A DNA stretch of 36,709 nt from Clostridia bacterium. GTDB lineage: Bacteria > Bacillota > Clostridia > Oscillospirales > CAG-272. A program made the translations under genes and the position numbers. The number at the start of each line of letters is the position of its first letter. The stretch's first letter is position 1. The notes beneath the pieces are model-generated. The model searched no databases. It worked only from the letters and a program-made list of their open reading frames with translations, and had not been told where the DNA came from. This document shows, piece after piece, positions 17,697-25,513 of the stretch. Location of the stretch: the NCBI GenBank assembly GCA_017547755.1, contig JAFYOX010000058.1:1-36709 (forward strand), given 5' to 3'.

Positions 17697-18731
17697 ATGT
17701 CCGAAAACGATGATCTTCTCCTGCAGGTGAAAAACCTGCACACGTATTTCCGGACCCGCGCCGGAACCGTGAAAGCGGTGAACGACGTCTCATATGACCT
17801 GTACCGCGGAAAAACGCTCGGCATCGTCGGCGAATCCGGCTCCGGAAAAAGTGTTTCCGCGATGAGCATCCTCCGGCTGACCGACGCAAACGGATACATC
17901 GCCTCCGGAAAGATCCTCTTCTGCGGAAAGGATCTCGTCACCCTGCCCATGCGGGAGATGTACGGCATCCGCGGAAACCGGATCTCCGTGATCTTTCAGG
18001 AGCCGATGACCAGTCTGAATCCGGTCTTCACGATCGGCCGGCAGCTTTCCGAGCCGTTCCTCATCCACCGCGGGATGAAAAAGGAACCGGCACTGCGGGA
18101 AGCGCGCGCCATGCTCGAGGCCGTGCATATCCCGAATCCGGACGCACTTCTCCGGCGGTATCCGCACCAGCTCTCCGGCGGTATGCGCCAGCGGGTCATG
18201 ATCGCCATGGCACTCGCCTGCCGTCCGGATATCCTCATCGCGGACGAACCTACCACCGCGCTCGACGTCACCATACAGGCGCAGATCCTCCGGCTGATGA
18301 ACGATCTTCAGCGGGAAAACGGCACGGCGATCCTCTTTATCACCCACGATCTCGGCGTAATCCGCGAAACGGCGGACGATGTGGTCGTCATGTACTGCGG
18401 ACAGGCGGTGGAACAGGCGCCGGCGAAGCTGATCTTCACGGACTGCGCGTACAGTCATCCGTACACGGAAGGACTGATGAACTCCATCCCGAAGCTGAAC
18501 GACACCCGAAAGCGCCTCGATCCGATCCCTGGCTCCGTTCCGCATCCGCTTGCCCTGCCGGAAGGCTGCAAATTCGCACCGCGATGCCGCTACTGCACGC
18601 AGAAGTGCATCACCGCCGAACCGGAACTTCTTCCGGTGACGCAGAACCAGAAGATCCGCTGTCATTATCCCGAAAAAGCCGCAAGGAGGAGTCCGGAGCA
18701 TGAAAAAATTACTCTCCGTCCGTCATCTTAA
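17697..18731 (+). CDS. ABC transporter ATPase, OppD/DppD family
   Basis: This 344-aa ATPase powers the importer from the cytoplasmic side. Walker A GESGSGKS (about 41-48), Q-loop QEPMTSLNPVFTIG, signature LSGGMRQR, Walker B ILIADEPTTALD and switch His in FITHDLGV are all present. The C-terminal oligopeptide/dipeptide extension with CKFAPRCRYCTQKC carries the cysteines that in OppD/DppD homologues bind an iron-sulphur cluster. GGAGGTG precedes ATG 17697, directly after the permease stop. The end overlaps oppF-like by 32 bp. Confidence 0.93.
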   Translation: MSENDDLLLQVKNLHTYFRTRAGTVKAVNDVSYDLYRGKTLGIVGESGSGKSVSAMSILRLTDANGYIASGKILFCGKDLVTLPMREMYGIRGNRISVIFQEPMTSLNPVFTIGRQLSEPFLIHRGMKKEPALREARAMLEAVHIPNPDALLRRYPHQLSGGMRQRVMIAMALACRPDILIADEPTTALDVTIQAQILRLMNDLQRENGTAILFITHDLGVIRETADDVVVMYCGQAVEQAPAKLIFTDCAYSHPYTEGLMNSIPKLNDTRKRLDPIPGSVPHPLALPEGCKFAPRCRYCTQKCITAEPELLPVTQNQKIRCHYPEKAARRSPEHEKITLRPSS

Positions 18732-19701
18732 GAAATATTTTCCGCTGTCCGGCAATGGGATCTTCCGTAGTAACGTCCGGTTTCTCCGCGCCAACGACGA
18801 TATTTCACTCGATATTTACGCCGGCGAGACCTTCGGTCTGGTCGGCGAATCCGGATGCGGCAAATCGACCTTCGGGCGCGTGATCCTGCAGCTCCTCCCG
18901 CAGACCGCCGGAAGCACGGTCTATTACGGACGCGATGAAAACGGCATCGATCTGTCGAAACTCTCTCCTGCGGAAATGCGTCCTCTGCGGCAGGATCTGC
19001 AGATCATTTTTCAGGACCCGTATTCCTCGCTCAATCCGCGCATGACAGTCGGGCAGATTCTCGAGGAAGGTCCGCTGACACACGGAATGTACCGGCGCGG
19101 CGATCCTGCTCTGCGTGAGCACATTCTCCGCGTGACGGAGGAATGCGGACTGCAGGAATTCATGCTTTCCCGCTATCCGCACCAGTTTTCGGGCGGTCAG
19201 CGGCAGAGGATCAGCATCGCGCGTTCCCTCGCGGTACGTCCGAAATTCATTGTCTGCGACGAGTGCGTCTCGGCGCTGGACGTGTCGATCCAGTCGCAGA
19301 TTCTCAATCTGCTGCAGGATCTGAAAGAGCGGGAACGGCTGACCTATCTCTTCATCTCGCACAATCTTTCCGTCGTACGCTATCTTTCCGACCGGATCGG
19401 CGTGATGTATCTCGGAAAAATGGTCGAAGTCGCCCCGACGGATCTTCTGTTCGCCCATCCCGCGCATCCGTACACCGCCGCCCTGCTGTCCGCCGTACCG
19501 ACCACCGAGCCGGAGTCCGACACCTCGCGGAAAGAGATCCTCAGCGGCGGAAATCTGCCGGATCCCGCCGATCCGCCGGACGGATGTCCGTTCCATCCGC
19601 GCTGTCCGCAGGCGTGTGACCGGTGCCGGCGGGAAAAACCGCTGCTTCTTGAAACCGCTTCCGGACATTTCGCCGCCTGTCACTTCCCGCTTCCGCAGTA
19701 A
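18700..19701 (+). CDS. ABC transporter ATPase, OppF/DppF family
   Basis: This 333-aa partner ATPase has Walker [10 protein letters not shown]-loop [15 protein letters not shown], signature FSGGQRQR, Walker [13 protein letters not shown] and H-loop FISHNLSV. The D-loop/Walker B has CDECVSALD where most homologues have ADEPVSALD; the catalytic Glu is kept. The C-terminal extension [17 protein letters not shown] again has clustered cysteines. GGAGGAG precedes ATG 18700, inside the previous gene, so translation is probably coupled. Last gene of the operon. Confidence 0.93.
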   Translation: MKKLLSVRHLKKYFPLSGNGIFRSNVRFLRANDDISLDIYAGETFGLVGESGCGKSTFGRVILQLLPQTAGSTVYYGRDENGIDLSKLSPAEMRPLRQDLQIIFQDPYSSLNPRMTVGQILEEGPLTHGMYRRGDPALREHILRVTEECGLQEFMLSRYPHQFSGGQRQRISIARSLAVRPKFIVCDECVSALDVSIQSQILNLLQDLKERERLTYLFISHNLSVVRYLSDRIGVMYLGKMVEVAPTDLLFAHPAHPYTAALLSAVPTTEPESDTSRKEILSGGNLPDPADPPDGCPFHPRCPQACDRCRREKPLLLETASGHFAACHFPLPQ

Positions 19702-19709
19702 AATCGAAG

Positions 19710-19740
19710 GACACCGTATTTTTTGTACACGGTGTCTTTT
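19710..19740 (+). terminator. Terminator of the ABC transporter operon
   Basis: GACACCGT (19710-19717) pairs with ACGGTGTC (19729-19736), followed by TTTTATTTTG. It starts 9 bp after the last ATPase gene. Confidence 0.85.
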
Positions 19741-19782
19741 ATTTTGTTGAAATTTGCTCTTTTATCGGGAATCAAAGTATGG

Positions 19783-19788
19783 TATACT
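19783..19788 (+). promoter_or_regulatory. Possible extended -10 promoter of thiI
   Basis: TATACT with TGG directly before it (extended -10 type) lies about 60 bp ahead of thiI. No good -35 is found at 17 bp. Inverted 7-bp arms ATGGTAT (19779-19785) and ATACCAT (19820-19826) overlap it. Confidence 0.35.
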
Positions 19789-19848
19789 ATAGATAATGAT
19801 AAACTGGATAAGTCTAACCATACCATAAACAAACGGAGAAAATACCAT

Positions 19849-21042
19849 ATGTATCAGATGAAAGAAGCCATCCTCTGCAAATACGGAGAAGTCATCCTCA
19901 AGGGAACCAATAAAAAGACCTTTGAAAATCAGCTCATGAACGAAGTGCGCCGCCGTGCCGCTCTCGTCGGAAATTACACCGTCCGCTACAACCAGAGCAC
20001 CGTTTACGTCGAACCGAACGACGAAGAAGCGGAAGATATGCTCGACGTTATGTACGCCCAGATCGGCAAGGTCTTCGGTTTTGCTGGCATCTGCCGTGCG
20101 GCGGTCTGCGAAAAGACGCTCGAAGCCATCCTTGAAAAGGCAAAGGAATATCTGCCGGACAAGCTGGCGAAGTACAGGACCTTCAAGTGTACGGCAAAGA
20201 GAAGCGACAAGAGATTCCCGCTGTCCTCTCCCGAACTTTCCGGCGAAGTGGGCGCGGTCATTCTCGAAACCATCCCGGACATCACCGTTGACCTGAACGA
20301 ACCCGACATCATCGTCAAGATCGAAGTCCGAGAAAGCTACGCGTACATCCACGCCGGTCAGGACCGCGGTGCGGGCGGTATGCCGCTCGGCTCCGCAGGA
20401 CGCGGCATGCTCCTTCTTTCCGGCGGTATCGACTCCCCGGTAGCCGGCTACATGATGATGAAGCGCGGCATGACTGTGGACTGCGTCCATTTCGACAGCT
20501 TCCCGTACACCAGCGAAGCGGCACGCGAAAAGGTACTGACCCTTGCGACCGAACTGACCGAATACTGCGGCAAGATCAAGGTTCACATCATTTCCCTGAC
20601 CCACATTCAGGAACTCATGCGCGACACCTGCGACGAAGACTACTTCACGCTCCTTCTCCGCCGCTTCATGATGCGTCTGGCATCGAGATGCGCCGAAGAA
20701 AACCACTGCGAAGTCCTCGTGACCGGCGAATCCCTCGCGCAGGTGGCATCCCAGACGATGAAGGCGATGTGCGTCACGGAAGACGCCGCAGACCGTCCGA
20801 TCTTCCGTCCCTGCATCGGCATGGACAAGGAAGAGATCATCCGTATTTCCCGTGAGATCGGCACGTTTGCGACCTCCATCCTCCCGTTCGACGACTGCTG
20901 CACCGTCTTCACGCCCAGACATCCGCGTACTCAGCCGGAGCTGGAAAAGGTTCTCGTTGAAGAAAACAAGCTCGACGTTGCGGCGCTTGTGGAAGAAGCA
21001 TGGCTGACGAGAAACACGGTCGTGCTGCATCAGGAACTGTAA
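19849..21042 (+). CDS. thiI: ThiI, tRNA 4-thiouridine synthetase
   Basis: ThiI (397 aa from this start) adenylates U8 of tRNA for sulfur insertion and, in some bacteria, helps thiamine thiazole synthesis. Order: N-terminal ferredoxin-like and THUMP domains (about 1-165, start MYQMKEAILCKYGEVILKGTNK), then a PP-loop ATPase with SGGIDSPVA at 191-199 and a later conserved ILPFDDCCTVFTP stretch. The C-terminal rhodanese domain of the Escherichia coli enzyme is absent, as in most Firmicutes, where a cysteine desulfurase partner supplies sulfur. GGAG lies about 9 nt before ATG 19849. Apparently monocistronic, between the transporter terminator and the repeat-rich spacer. Confidence 0.95.
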   Translation: MYQMKEAILCKYGEVILKGTNKKTFENQLMNEVRRRAALVGNYTVRYNQSTVYVEPNDEEAEDMLDVMYAQIGKVFGFAGICRAAVCEKTLEAILEKAKEYLPDKLAKYRTFKCTAKRSDKRFPLSSPELSGEVGAVILETIPDITVDLNEPDIIVKIEVRESYAYIHAGQDRGAGGMPLGSAGRGMLLLSGGIDSPVAGYMMMKRGMTVDCVHFDSFPYTSEAAREKVLTLATELTEYCGKIKVHIISLTHIQELMRDTCDEDYFTLLLRRFMMRLASRCAEENHCEVLVTGESLAQVASQTMKAMCVTEDAADRPIFRPCIGMDKEEIIRISREIGTFATSILPFDDCCTVFTPRHPRTQPELEKVLVEENKLDVAALVEEAWLTRNTVVLHQEL

Positions 21043-21046
21043 GGAA

Positions 21047-21068
21047 GAAAACCGCTGAAGCGGTTTTC
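21047..21068 (+). terminator. Hairpin after thiI
   Basis: Perfect stem GAAAACCGCT / AGCGGTTTTC with 2-nt loop, 4 bp after the thiI stop. Ts are within the stem and not after it, so termination efficiency is uncertain. Confidence 0.6.
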
Positions 21069-21079
21069 AAAATGAATCG

Positions 21080-21214
21080 CCTGCGCGGCGGGCGCACAAA
21101 GGGGCTCAAACGCCGCCCCTTTGTGAATTGCCGGCTTACAAATCGTTCGGGGAACTCGGCCTTGGGGCCTCGGACAAACAGCGGTTTGCCCGCATTCAGA
21201 GCGTTCGGAAGAGA
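21080..21214 (+). repeat. Structured intergenic element, left copy
   Basis: Starts with CCTGCGCGG, then a hairpin CACAAAGGGGC / GCCCCTTTGTG (about 21095-21125), then GTTCGGGGAACTCGGCCTTG, ACAGCGGT (21178-21185) and CGGAAGA. The same order of blocks occurs on the minus strand at 21330-21484. The 504-bp thiI-pncB spacer has no convincing gene; the frames seen in it are short and unlike known proteins. Confidence 0.65.
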
Positions 21215-21329
21215 CAGGGTTTGGGTGCAAATCTGTCCAAATCGTATATTCAATAGGAACAACCGTGGAGAATTCCTGATTTTACGGAGAAACTTAAAGT
21301 TTAGATTCCACCTTTTGAAAAACTGCATT

Positions 21330-21484
21330 TTGTTCTTCCGTGCGGTCTGCTGAGTGAACACCGCTGTATGTCTGAGGTCTCAAGACCGAGTCCCCCGAAC
21401 GGAGGAGTCCAGAGGAACCTTCCTTTGGTCGGGGTGATTCACAAGAGGGCGACGACTCGCCCTCTTGTGCGCCGTCCGCGCAGG
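21330..21484 (-). repeat. Structured intergenic element, right (inverted) copy
   Basis: Read on the minus strand: CCTGCGCGG (21484-21476), hairpin CACAAGAGGGCGA / TCGCCCTCTTGTG (about 21439-21468), then CCGTTCGGGGGACTCGGTC, ACAGCGGT (21367-21360) and CGGAAGA. The hairpin bases differ from the left copy but pairing is kept, which suggests a conserved RNA or DNA structure. It contains an extra 18-20 bp relative to the left copy. Confidence 0.65.
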
Positions 21485-21546
21485 ACGAGAGAAAGTCTGT
21501 ACAAACGAAAACTCTATAGAAAACAAAAAACACGAGGTACATTATC

Positions 21547-23007
21547 ATGAAAAGAGACGAATACAGCCTTGCTCTGCTGTGTGACTTCTACGAACTCACC
21601 ATGAGCCGCGGGTATTTTGAAACCGAGATGCGGAACCGGATCGCGTATTTTGACGTCTTCTTCCGCCGTGTGCCGGACGGAGGCGGCTATGCCATCGCCG
21701 CAGGCCTGGAACAGATCGTCCGCTACATCGAAGATCTCCGCTTCACCGACAGCGACATTGAATATCTCCGCGGAAAGAATCTCTTCTCCGAAGAATTCCT
21801 CGCCTACCTCGCGGATTTCCGTTTCACCGGTGACATCTGGGCGGTTCCGGAAGGAACGGTCATCTTCCCCGGCGAACCGATCCTCACCGTCCGCGCCAAT
21901 ACCATCGAAGCACAGCTCATCGAAACCTACGTTCTCCTCGCGCTGAACCATCAGTCCCTTATCGCCACCAAGGCGTCCCGTATGGTACGCGCGGCAAAGG
22001 GCCGTCCGATCTCCGAATTCGGCAGCCGCCGTGCGCACGGCGAAGACGCCGCCGTCTACGGTGCGCGTGCCGCCTACATCGGCGGATGCACCGGCACTGC
22101 CTGCACCCTCTCCGACAAGCTCTACGACGTTCCGGCCGGCGGTACAATGGCGCACGCGTGGGTACAGATGTTCGACAACGAATATGAAGCGTTCTCCACC
22201 TACTGCCGTCTCTATCCGAACAATCCGACCCTTCTCGTCGATACATACAGCGTCTTCGGCTCCGGGATCCCGAACGCCATCCGCGCCGTCAAGGACGTTC
22301 TGTGGCCGCAGGGTCTGAAAAAGTGCGCGATCCGCATCGACTCCGGCGACATTGCCTACCTCTCCAAGAAGGCGAGAAAGGCGCTTGACGATGCCGGTCT
22401 GACCGACTGCAAGATCGTCGTTTCCAACTCCCTCGACGAATACATCATCGGCGAACTCATCGCGCAGGAAGCCTGCGTGGATGCTTTCGGTGTCGGCGAA
22501 CGCCTCATCACCGCAAAGAGTGACTCCGTTTTCGGATGCGTTTACAAGCTTGCCGCTGTGGAAGACGAAGAAGGTCATATCGTTCCGAAGATCAAGGTCA
22601 GCGAAAATGCCGCAAAGATCACCAATCCGCACTTCAAGAAGCTGTTCCGTATGTACTCGAACGAAACCGGCAAGGCGATGGCCGACCTCATCATGCTCCA
22701 TGACGAAACCGTCGACCAGACCCAGCCGCTCGAAATCTTCGACCCGGAACACACCTGGAAGCGTACCATCCTCGAAAACTTTACCGCACGCGAAATGCTC
22801 GTACCGGTCTTCCTGAAGGGCGAACTCGTGTACGATCTGCCGCCGATCCACGAGATCCGCGACCACTGCGCCCGTGAAATTGCGACCATGTGGAAGGAAG
22901 TTCTCCGCTTCGAAAATCCGCACGGCTACTACATCGACCTTTCCCAGCGCCTCTGGGACCTCAAGACCAGCATGATCTCGAAGTACATCAAGGGCAACAA
23001 GGACTGA
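21547..23007 (+). CDS. pncB: Nicotinate phosphoribosyltransferase
   Basis: PncB (486 aa) converts nicotinate and PRPP, with ATP, to nicotinate mononucleotide in the NAD salvage pathway. Recognised by YSLALLCDFYELTMSRGYF at the N terminus, FFRRVPDGGGYAIAAGLEQ, EFGSRRAHG (phosphoribosyl-binding arginines and the phosphorylated His, about residues 158-166), and RIDSGDIAYLSKKARKALD. Length matches the larger, Gram-positive-type enzyme. GAGGT precedes ATG 21547 at about 10 nt. One base separates it from the radical SAM gene, so the two are probably co-transcribed. Confidence 0.95.
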   Translation: MKRDEYSLALLCDFYELTMSRGYFETEMRNRIAYFDVFFRRVPDGGGYAIAAGLEQIVRYIEDLRFTDSDIEYLRGKNLFSEEFLAYLADFRFTGDIWAVPEGTVIFPGEPILTVRANTIEAQLIETYVLLALNHQSLIATKASRMVRAAKGRPISEFGSRRAHGEDAAVYGARAAYIGGCTGTACTLSDKLYDVPAGGTMAHAWVQMFDNEYEAFSTYCRLYPNNPTLLVDTYSVFGSGIPNAIRAVKDVLWPQGLKKCAIRIDSGDIAYLSKKARKALDDAGLTDCKIVVSNSLDEYIIGELIAQEACVDAFGVGERLITAKSDSVFGCVYKLAAVEDEEGHIVPKIKVSENAAKITNPHFKKLFRMYSNETGKAMADLIMLHDETVDQTQPLEIFDPEHTWKRTILENFTAREMLVPVFLKGELVYDLPPIHEIRDHCAREIATMWKEVLRFENPHGYYIDLSQRLWDLKTSMISKYIKGNKD

Positions 23008-23008
23008 T

Positions 23009-23944
23009 ATGAGCCTGTCACTCCAGAACTGCACGGTCTGTCCGCGGAAATGCGGCATCGACCGTACCAAATCCGCAGGATACTGCGGCGCATCGGACAG
23101 AATCGAAGTTTCCAAGGTAATGCTGCATCAATGGGAGGAACCGTGTATCAGCGGAACCGACTCAAAACGCAGATCCGGCTCCGTATCCGGGGGATCCGGC
23201 GCGGTCTTCTTCACGCACTGCCCGCTCGGCTGTATCTACTGCCAGAACAAGGACATCAGCCGCCGCACCTGCACGGGTACGGTGTACACCGTGAGTGAAC
23301 TTGCGGAAATTTTCGTAAAACTGCAGAGCGACGGCGCGTACAACATCAATCTCGTCAGTCCGACGCAGTACACAGCGCAGATCATCGAAGCGGTGAATAT
23401 CGCACGGCAGAACGGACTCACCCTGCCCGTCGTCTGGAACACCGGCGGCTACGAACTTCCGGAAACCATCGAAGCACTCACGGAAACCGTGGATATTTTC
23501 CTGACGGACTTCAAATATGCCTCGCCGGAAGCAGCAAAATTCTGTTCCGCGGCGGAAGATTATCCGGAGATCGCGGCGGAATCGCTTGCGAAAATGTACG
23601 AAAACGTCGGCGCATGCACGTTCGACGAAAACGGCATGATGACGCGCGGCGTGATCGTGCGGCATCTGATCCTGCCGGGACACCGCGCGGATTCGATCGC
23701 CGTTCTGCGGAAAATTGCGGAAATTCTTCCTGTGGAAAACATCCGGATTTCGCTGATGGCGCAGTACACCCCGGAATTTCTGCCGGATGCGGCGGAAGAT
23801 GCTGTGGAAAAGTACAGAAAGCTCCGCCGGCGCATCACCTCGTTCGAATACAATGCCGTCCTCGACGAATCCGAACGGCTCGGATTCGACGGCTACTCGC
23901 AGGAACGCACCTCGGCGACAAAAAAATATACGCCCGATTTCTGA
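23009..23944 (+). CDS. Radical SAM protein of COG1313 (PflX-like, PFL-activase-related)
   Basis: The 311-aa protein has a radical SAM CxxxCxxC cluster motif in CPLGCIYC (Cys71, Cys75, Cys78) and an N-terminal cysteine set (CTVCPRKC, then AGYCG) typical of COG1313 proteins annotated as pyruvate formate-lyase-activating-like. The exact reaction of this family is not established. It starts 1 bp after pncB, with AAGGA inside the pncB end. It is the only activase-like gene in a window with two glycyl radical enzymes, but it is not beside either of them, so a link is speculative. Confidence 0.85.
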   Translation: MSLSLQNCTVCPRKCGIDRTKSAGYCGASDRIEVSKVMLHQWEEPCISGTDSKRRSGSVSGGSGAVFFTHCPLGCIYCQNKDISRRTCTGTVYTVSELAEIFVKLQSDGAYNINLVSPTQYTAQIIEAVNIARQNGLTLPVVWNTGGYELPETIEALTETVDIFLTDFKYASPEAAKFCSAAEDYPEIAAESLAKMYENVGACTFDENGMMTRGVIVRHLILPGHRADSIAVLRKIAEILPVENIRISLMAQYTPEFLPDAAEDAVEKYRKLRRRITSFEYNAVLDESERLGFDGYSQERTSATKKYTPDF

Positions 23945-24020
23945 CAGAAAAATCATCGGATAAACGCCCCTTTCTCTGTGCAGACTATTCCCGGAAGCAC
24001 AGACGAAAGGAGGTCTCCCG

Positions 24021-24260
24021 ATGGATCACGGCAGAAATCAGCCGCGGATGTACTATCCCCCGGTTTTCACGGCCGAAATGCCGCTCGGACTGGGAATGGC
24101 ACTGATGCAGAATCCGTCCGCACTCGACCGTTTTTCCGCCCTGAACGAAGAGGAAAAGCGGGAACTGATCGGCAGTACGCACGGCATCCGTTCCAAAGAG
24201 GAAATGCGTGCCTTTGTCGAGCAGTTTGCCGGCGGCGATTTTCTCACACCCACATTATGA
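24021..24260 (+). CDS. Small protein of unknown function (79 aa)
   Basis: Short gene with an excellent AAAGGAGGT site 7 nt before ATG 24021. The N-terminal half is hydrophobic-aromatic without a clear membrane segment (YYPPVFTAEMPLGLGMALM). The C-terminal half is a predicted charged helix pair (LNEEEKRELIGSTHGIRSKE). I recognise similar small clostridial proteins but no known function. It ends 9 bp before the CYTH gene and is probably co-transcribed with it. Confidence 0.75.
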   Translation: MDHGRNQPRMYYPPVFTAEMPLGLGMALMQNPSALDRFSALNEEEKRELIGSTHGIRSKEEMRAFVEQFAGGDFLTPTL

Positions 24261-24269
24261 GGTGACCTT

Positions 24270-24785
24270 ATGACGACTCCCCATGTAGAAACCGAACGCA
24301 AATATCTGATAAAATACCCCGATACCGCGTATCTCCGGACGCTGGACGGCTGCCGGGTACTGGACATGGTCCAGACCTACCTCGACCGCCTGTCGGAGGA
24401 ACCGGAGACCGAACGCCGCGTCCGCACCATCACGGAAAACGGCGTCACCTCGTACGTGTATACGAAAAAATCCCCGCGCGCCAGACTCAGCCGGTTCGAA
24501 GACGAACGCGAAGTGACGCGTGAGGAATACGACCTGCTCCGGAAGGACGCGTATTCGGAACTGATCAAGACCCGCTATGCGTTCCCGTTTGCGGGACACG
24601 TGATGGAGATCGACGTTTACCCGCCGGAAATCGGCGGCGAGATCTTTGATGGATACGCGATCTTCGAGGTGGAAATGGACGATCCGGACGAAACGGTGGA
24701 ATTCCCGGAATTTCTGGAGATCCTCCGCGAAGTCACGGATGACAAGCGATACCACAATAAAACATTGGCGAAAAAATTGAAGTAA
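24270..24785 (+). CDS. CYTH-domain protein (triphosphate-tunnel metalloenzyme family)
   Basis: This 171-aa protein starts VETERKYLIKYPD, the ExExK-type signature (ETERK) of CYTH/triphosphate tunnel enzymes. Further alternating charged strands (ETERRVRTI, SRFEDEREVTREEY, VMEIDVYPPE, IFEVEMDD) supply the acidic and basic residues lining the tunnel. Bacterial members hydrolyse inorganic tripolyphosphate or act on nucleoside triphosphates; the substrate here is not known. GAGGTGA precedes ATG 24270. A strong terminator follows. Confidence 0.88.
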   Translation: MTTPHVETERKYLIKYPDTAYLRTLDGCRVLDMVQTYLDRLSEEPETERRVRTITENGVTSYVYTKKSPRARLSRFEDEREVTREEYDLLRKDAYSELIKTRYAFPFAGHVMEIDVYPPEIGGEIFDGYAIFEVEMDDPDETVEFPEFLEILREVTDDKRYHNKTLAKKLK

Positions 24786-24791
24786 CTACAG

Positions 24792-24830
24792 GAAAACCGT
24801 TCGTGGAATGACGAACGGTTTTCTGTTTTT
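24792..24830 (+). terminator. Terminator after the CYTH gene
   Basis: Perfect 13-bp stem GAAAACCGTTCGT / ACGAACGGTTTTC (24792-24823), 6-nt loop, then TGTTTTTT. It may also serve the convergent XRE gene, whose stop lies at 24830. Confidence 0.9.
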
Positions 24831-25051
24831 TATATAAGCGGCGTACATTCGTCTTTTAATCCAAGAATATAGTCCGCGCTGATATTATAATACCGGCAAA
24901 GCGTAATAATATGCCGGATCGGAATTTCATTTTCTCCTTTTTCGTAACGTGAATACACCTGCTGTGTTGTTTTGAGAACGTGCGCAATATCGCTTTGAGT
25001 CAGATCGTGATCTTCACGGATATCGTGCAAAATTTCGTTATAGGGTTTCAT
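24830..25051 (-). CDS. Small XRE-family transcriptional regulator
   Basis: The 73-aa protein is almost only an XRE helix-turn-helix: MKPYNEILHDIREDHDLTQS, IAHVLKTTQQVYSRYEKGE, then IPIRHIITLCRYYNISADYIL. The open frame extends upstream to 25249, but that part is AT-rich and overlaps the divergent gene; the ATG at 25051 has AAAGGTGG 8 nt before it. It is probably a repressor of itself and of the divergent gene through the palindrome at 25083-25144. Base composition is more AT-rich than its neighbours, hinting at mobility or recent acquisition. Confidence 0.88.
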   Translation of the reverse strand: MKPYNEILHDIREDHDLTQSDIAHVLKTTQQVYSRYEKGENEIPIRHIITLCRYYNISADYILGLKDECTPLI

Positions 25052-25082
25052 TGAATATACCACCTTTGAATTGTTATTAATA

Positions 25083-25144
25083 AATATTTTACAATACACC
25101 ACATATGATGTATTGATTTTACGCCATATGTGGTGTAAAATATT
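25083..25144. promoter_or_regulatory. Palindromic operator in the XRE/DUF6809 divergent region
   Basis: Arms ACACCACATATG (25096-25107) and CATATGTGGTGT (25125-25136) are perfect inverted repeats. Similarity continues outward (AATATTTTACA / TGTAAAATATT) except for about 5 extra bases in the left arm. It overlaps the plus-strand promoter and is a likely binding site for the XRE protein. Confidence 0.75.
25113..25141 (+). promoter_or_regulatory. Promoter of the DUF6809-like gene
   Basis: TTGATT (25113-25118), 17 bp, TAAAAT (25136-25141). The spacer and -10 lie within the right arm of the palindrome, consistent with repression. Confidence 0.65.
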
Positions 25145-25171
25145 ATAAGCAATTATACCTTGGAGGTACTC

Positions 25172-25441
25172 ATGAAAACTCTCGAAAACCTGTTTTTCGG
25201 CAATGAAATTCCTTTTGAACTTCCCTCTCTCGACCGCGAAGAATACCACCGCTTGGTCGAAGAACTGGGCGAATTTGAAGACCCGCTATTTGAAAGCCTG
25301 ACCAAAGAACAGCGGCAATTATACGATGATTGTCTGAACATCCGCATGGACATCTCCATCGCCCAGATGCGCGATGCGTTCATCCGGGGATTCCGCATGG
25401 GCGCGCGTATCTTTCTGGACGTCGTCAGCGATAAAACATAA
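25172..25441 (+). CDS. DUF6809-like small acidic helical protein
   Basis: This 89-aa protein (start MKTLENLFFGNEIPFELPS) matches the pattern I know as DUF6809: a short N-terminal segment, YHRLVEELGEFEDPLFESL, KEQRQLYDDCLNIRMDI and a final helix FIRGFRMGARIFLDVV. Such genes often lie beside small XRE regulators in Clostridia; function unknown. GGAGGT precedes ATG 25172 at 6 nt. An in-frame ATG at 25160 lacks a ribosome site. Confidence 0.75.
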   Translation: MKTLENLFFGNEIPFELPSLDREEYHRLVEELGEFEDPLFESLTKEQRQLYDDCLNIRMDISIAQMRDAFIRGFRMGARIFLDVVSDKT

Positions 25442-25446
25442 AATAT

Positions 25447-25476
25447 GCCCCCACGTCCATCGGTTGACATGGGGGC
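25447..25476. terminator. Hairpin between convergent genes
   Basis: GCCCCCA (25447-25453) pairs with TGGGGGC (25470-25476), with three more pairs beyond one mismatch. No T-run on the plus side; on the minus side ATATTTTATGTTTTA follows. Possible terminator for the minus-strand glycyl radical enzyme transcript. Confidence 0.5.
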
Positions 25477-25482
25477 TGTATC

Positions 25483-25513
25483 AGTTATTCACTATTCACT
25501 CTTAGTTCTTAGC
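25483..25513 (-). repeat. Stop-rich dispersed repeat, copy A
   Basis: Minus strand reads TAAGAACTAAGAGTGAATAG and continues TGAATAACTG. It begins at the stop codon of the glycyl radical enzyme gene. Related copies lie at 33452-33484 and 33532-33567. Stop codons occur in all three frames. Confidence 0.65.

Noticed and set aside
21000-21548. Small open frames in the thiI-pncB spacer (117 aa plus, 84 aa minus)
   Set aside because: They follow the inverted element, lack ribosome sites and have arginine/serine-rich translations typical of non-coding DNA.
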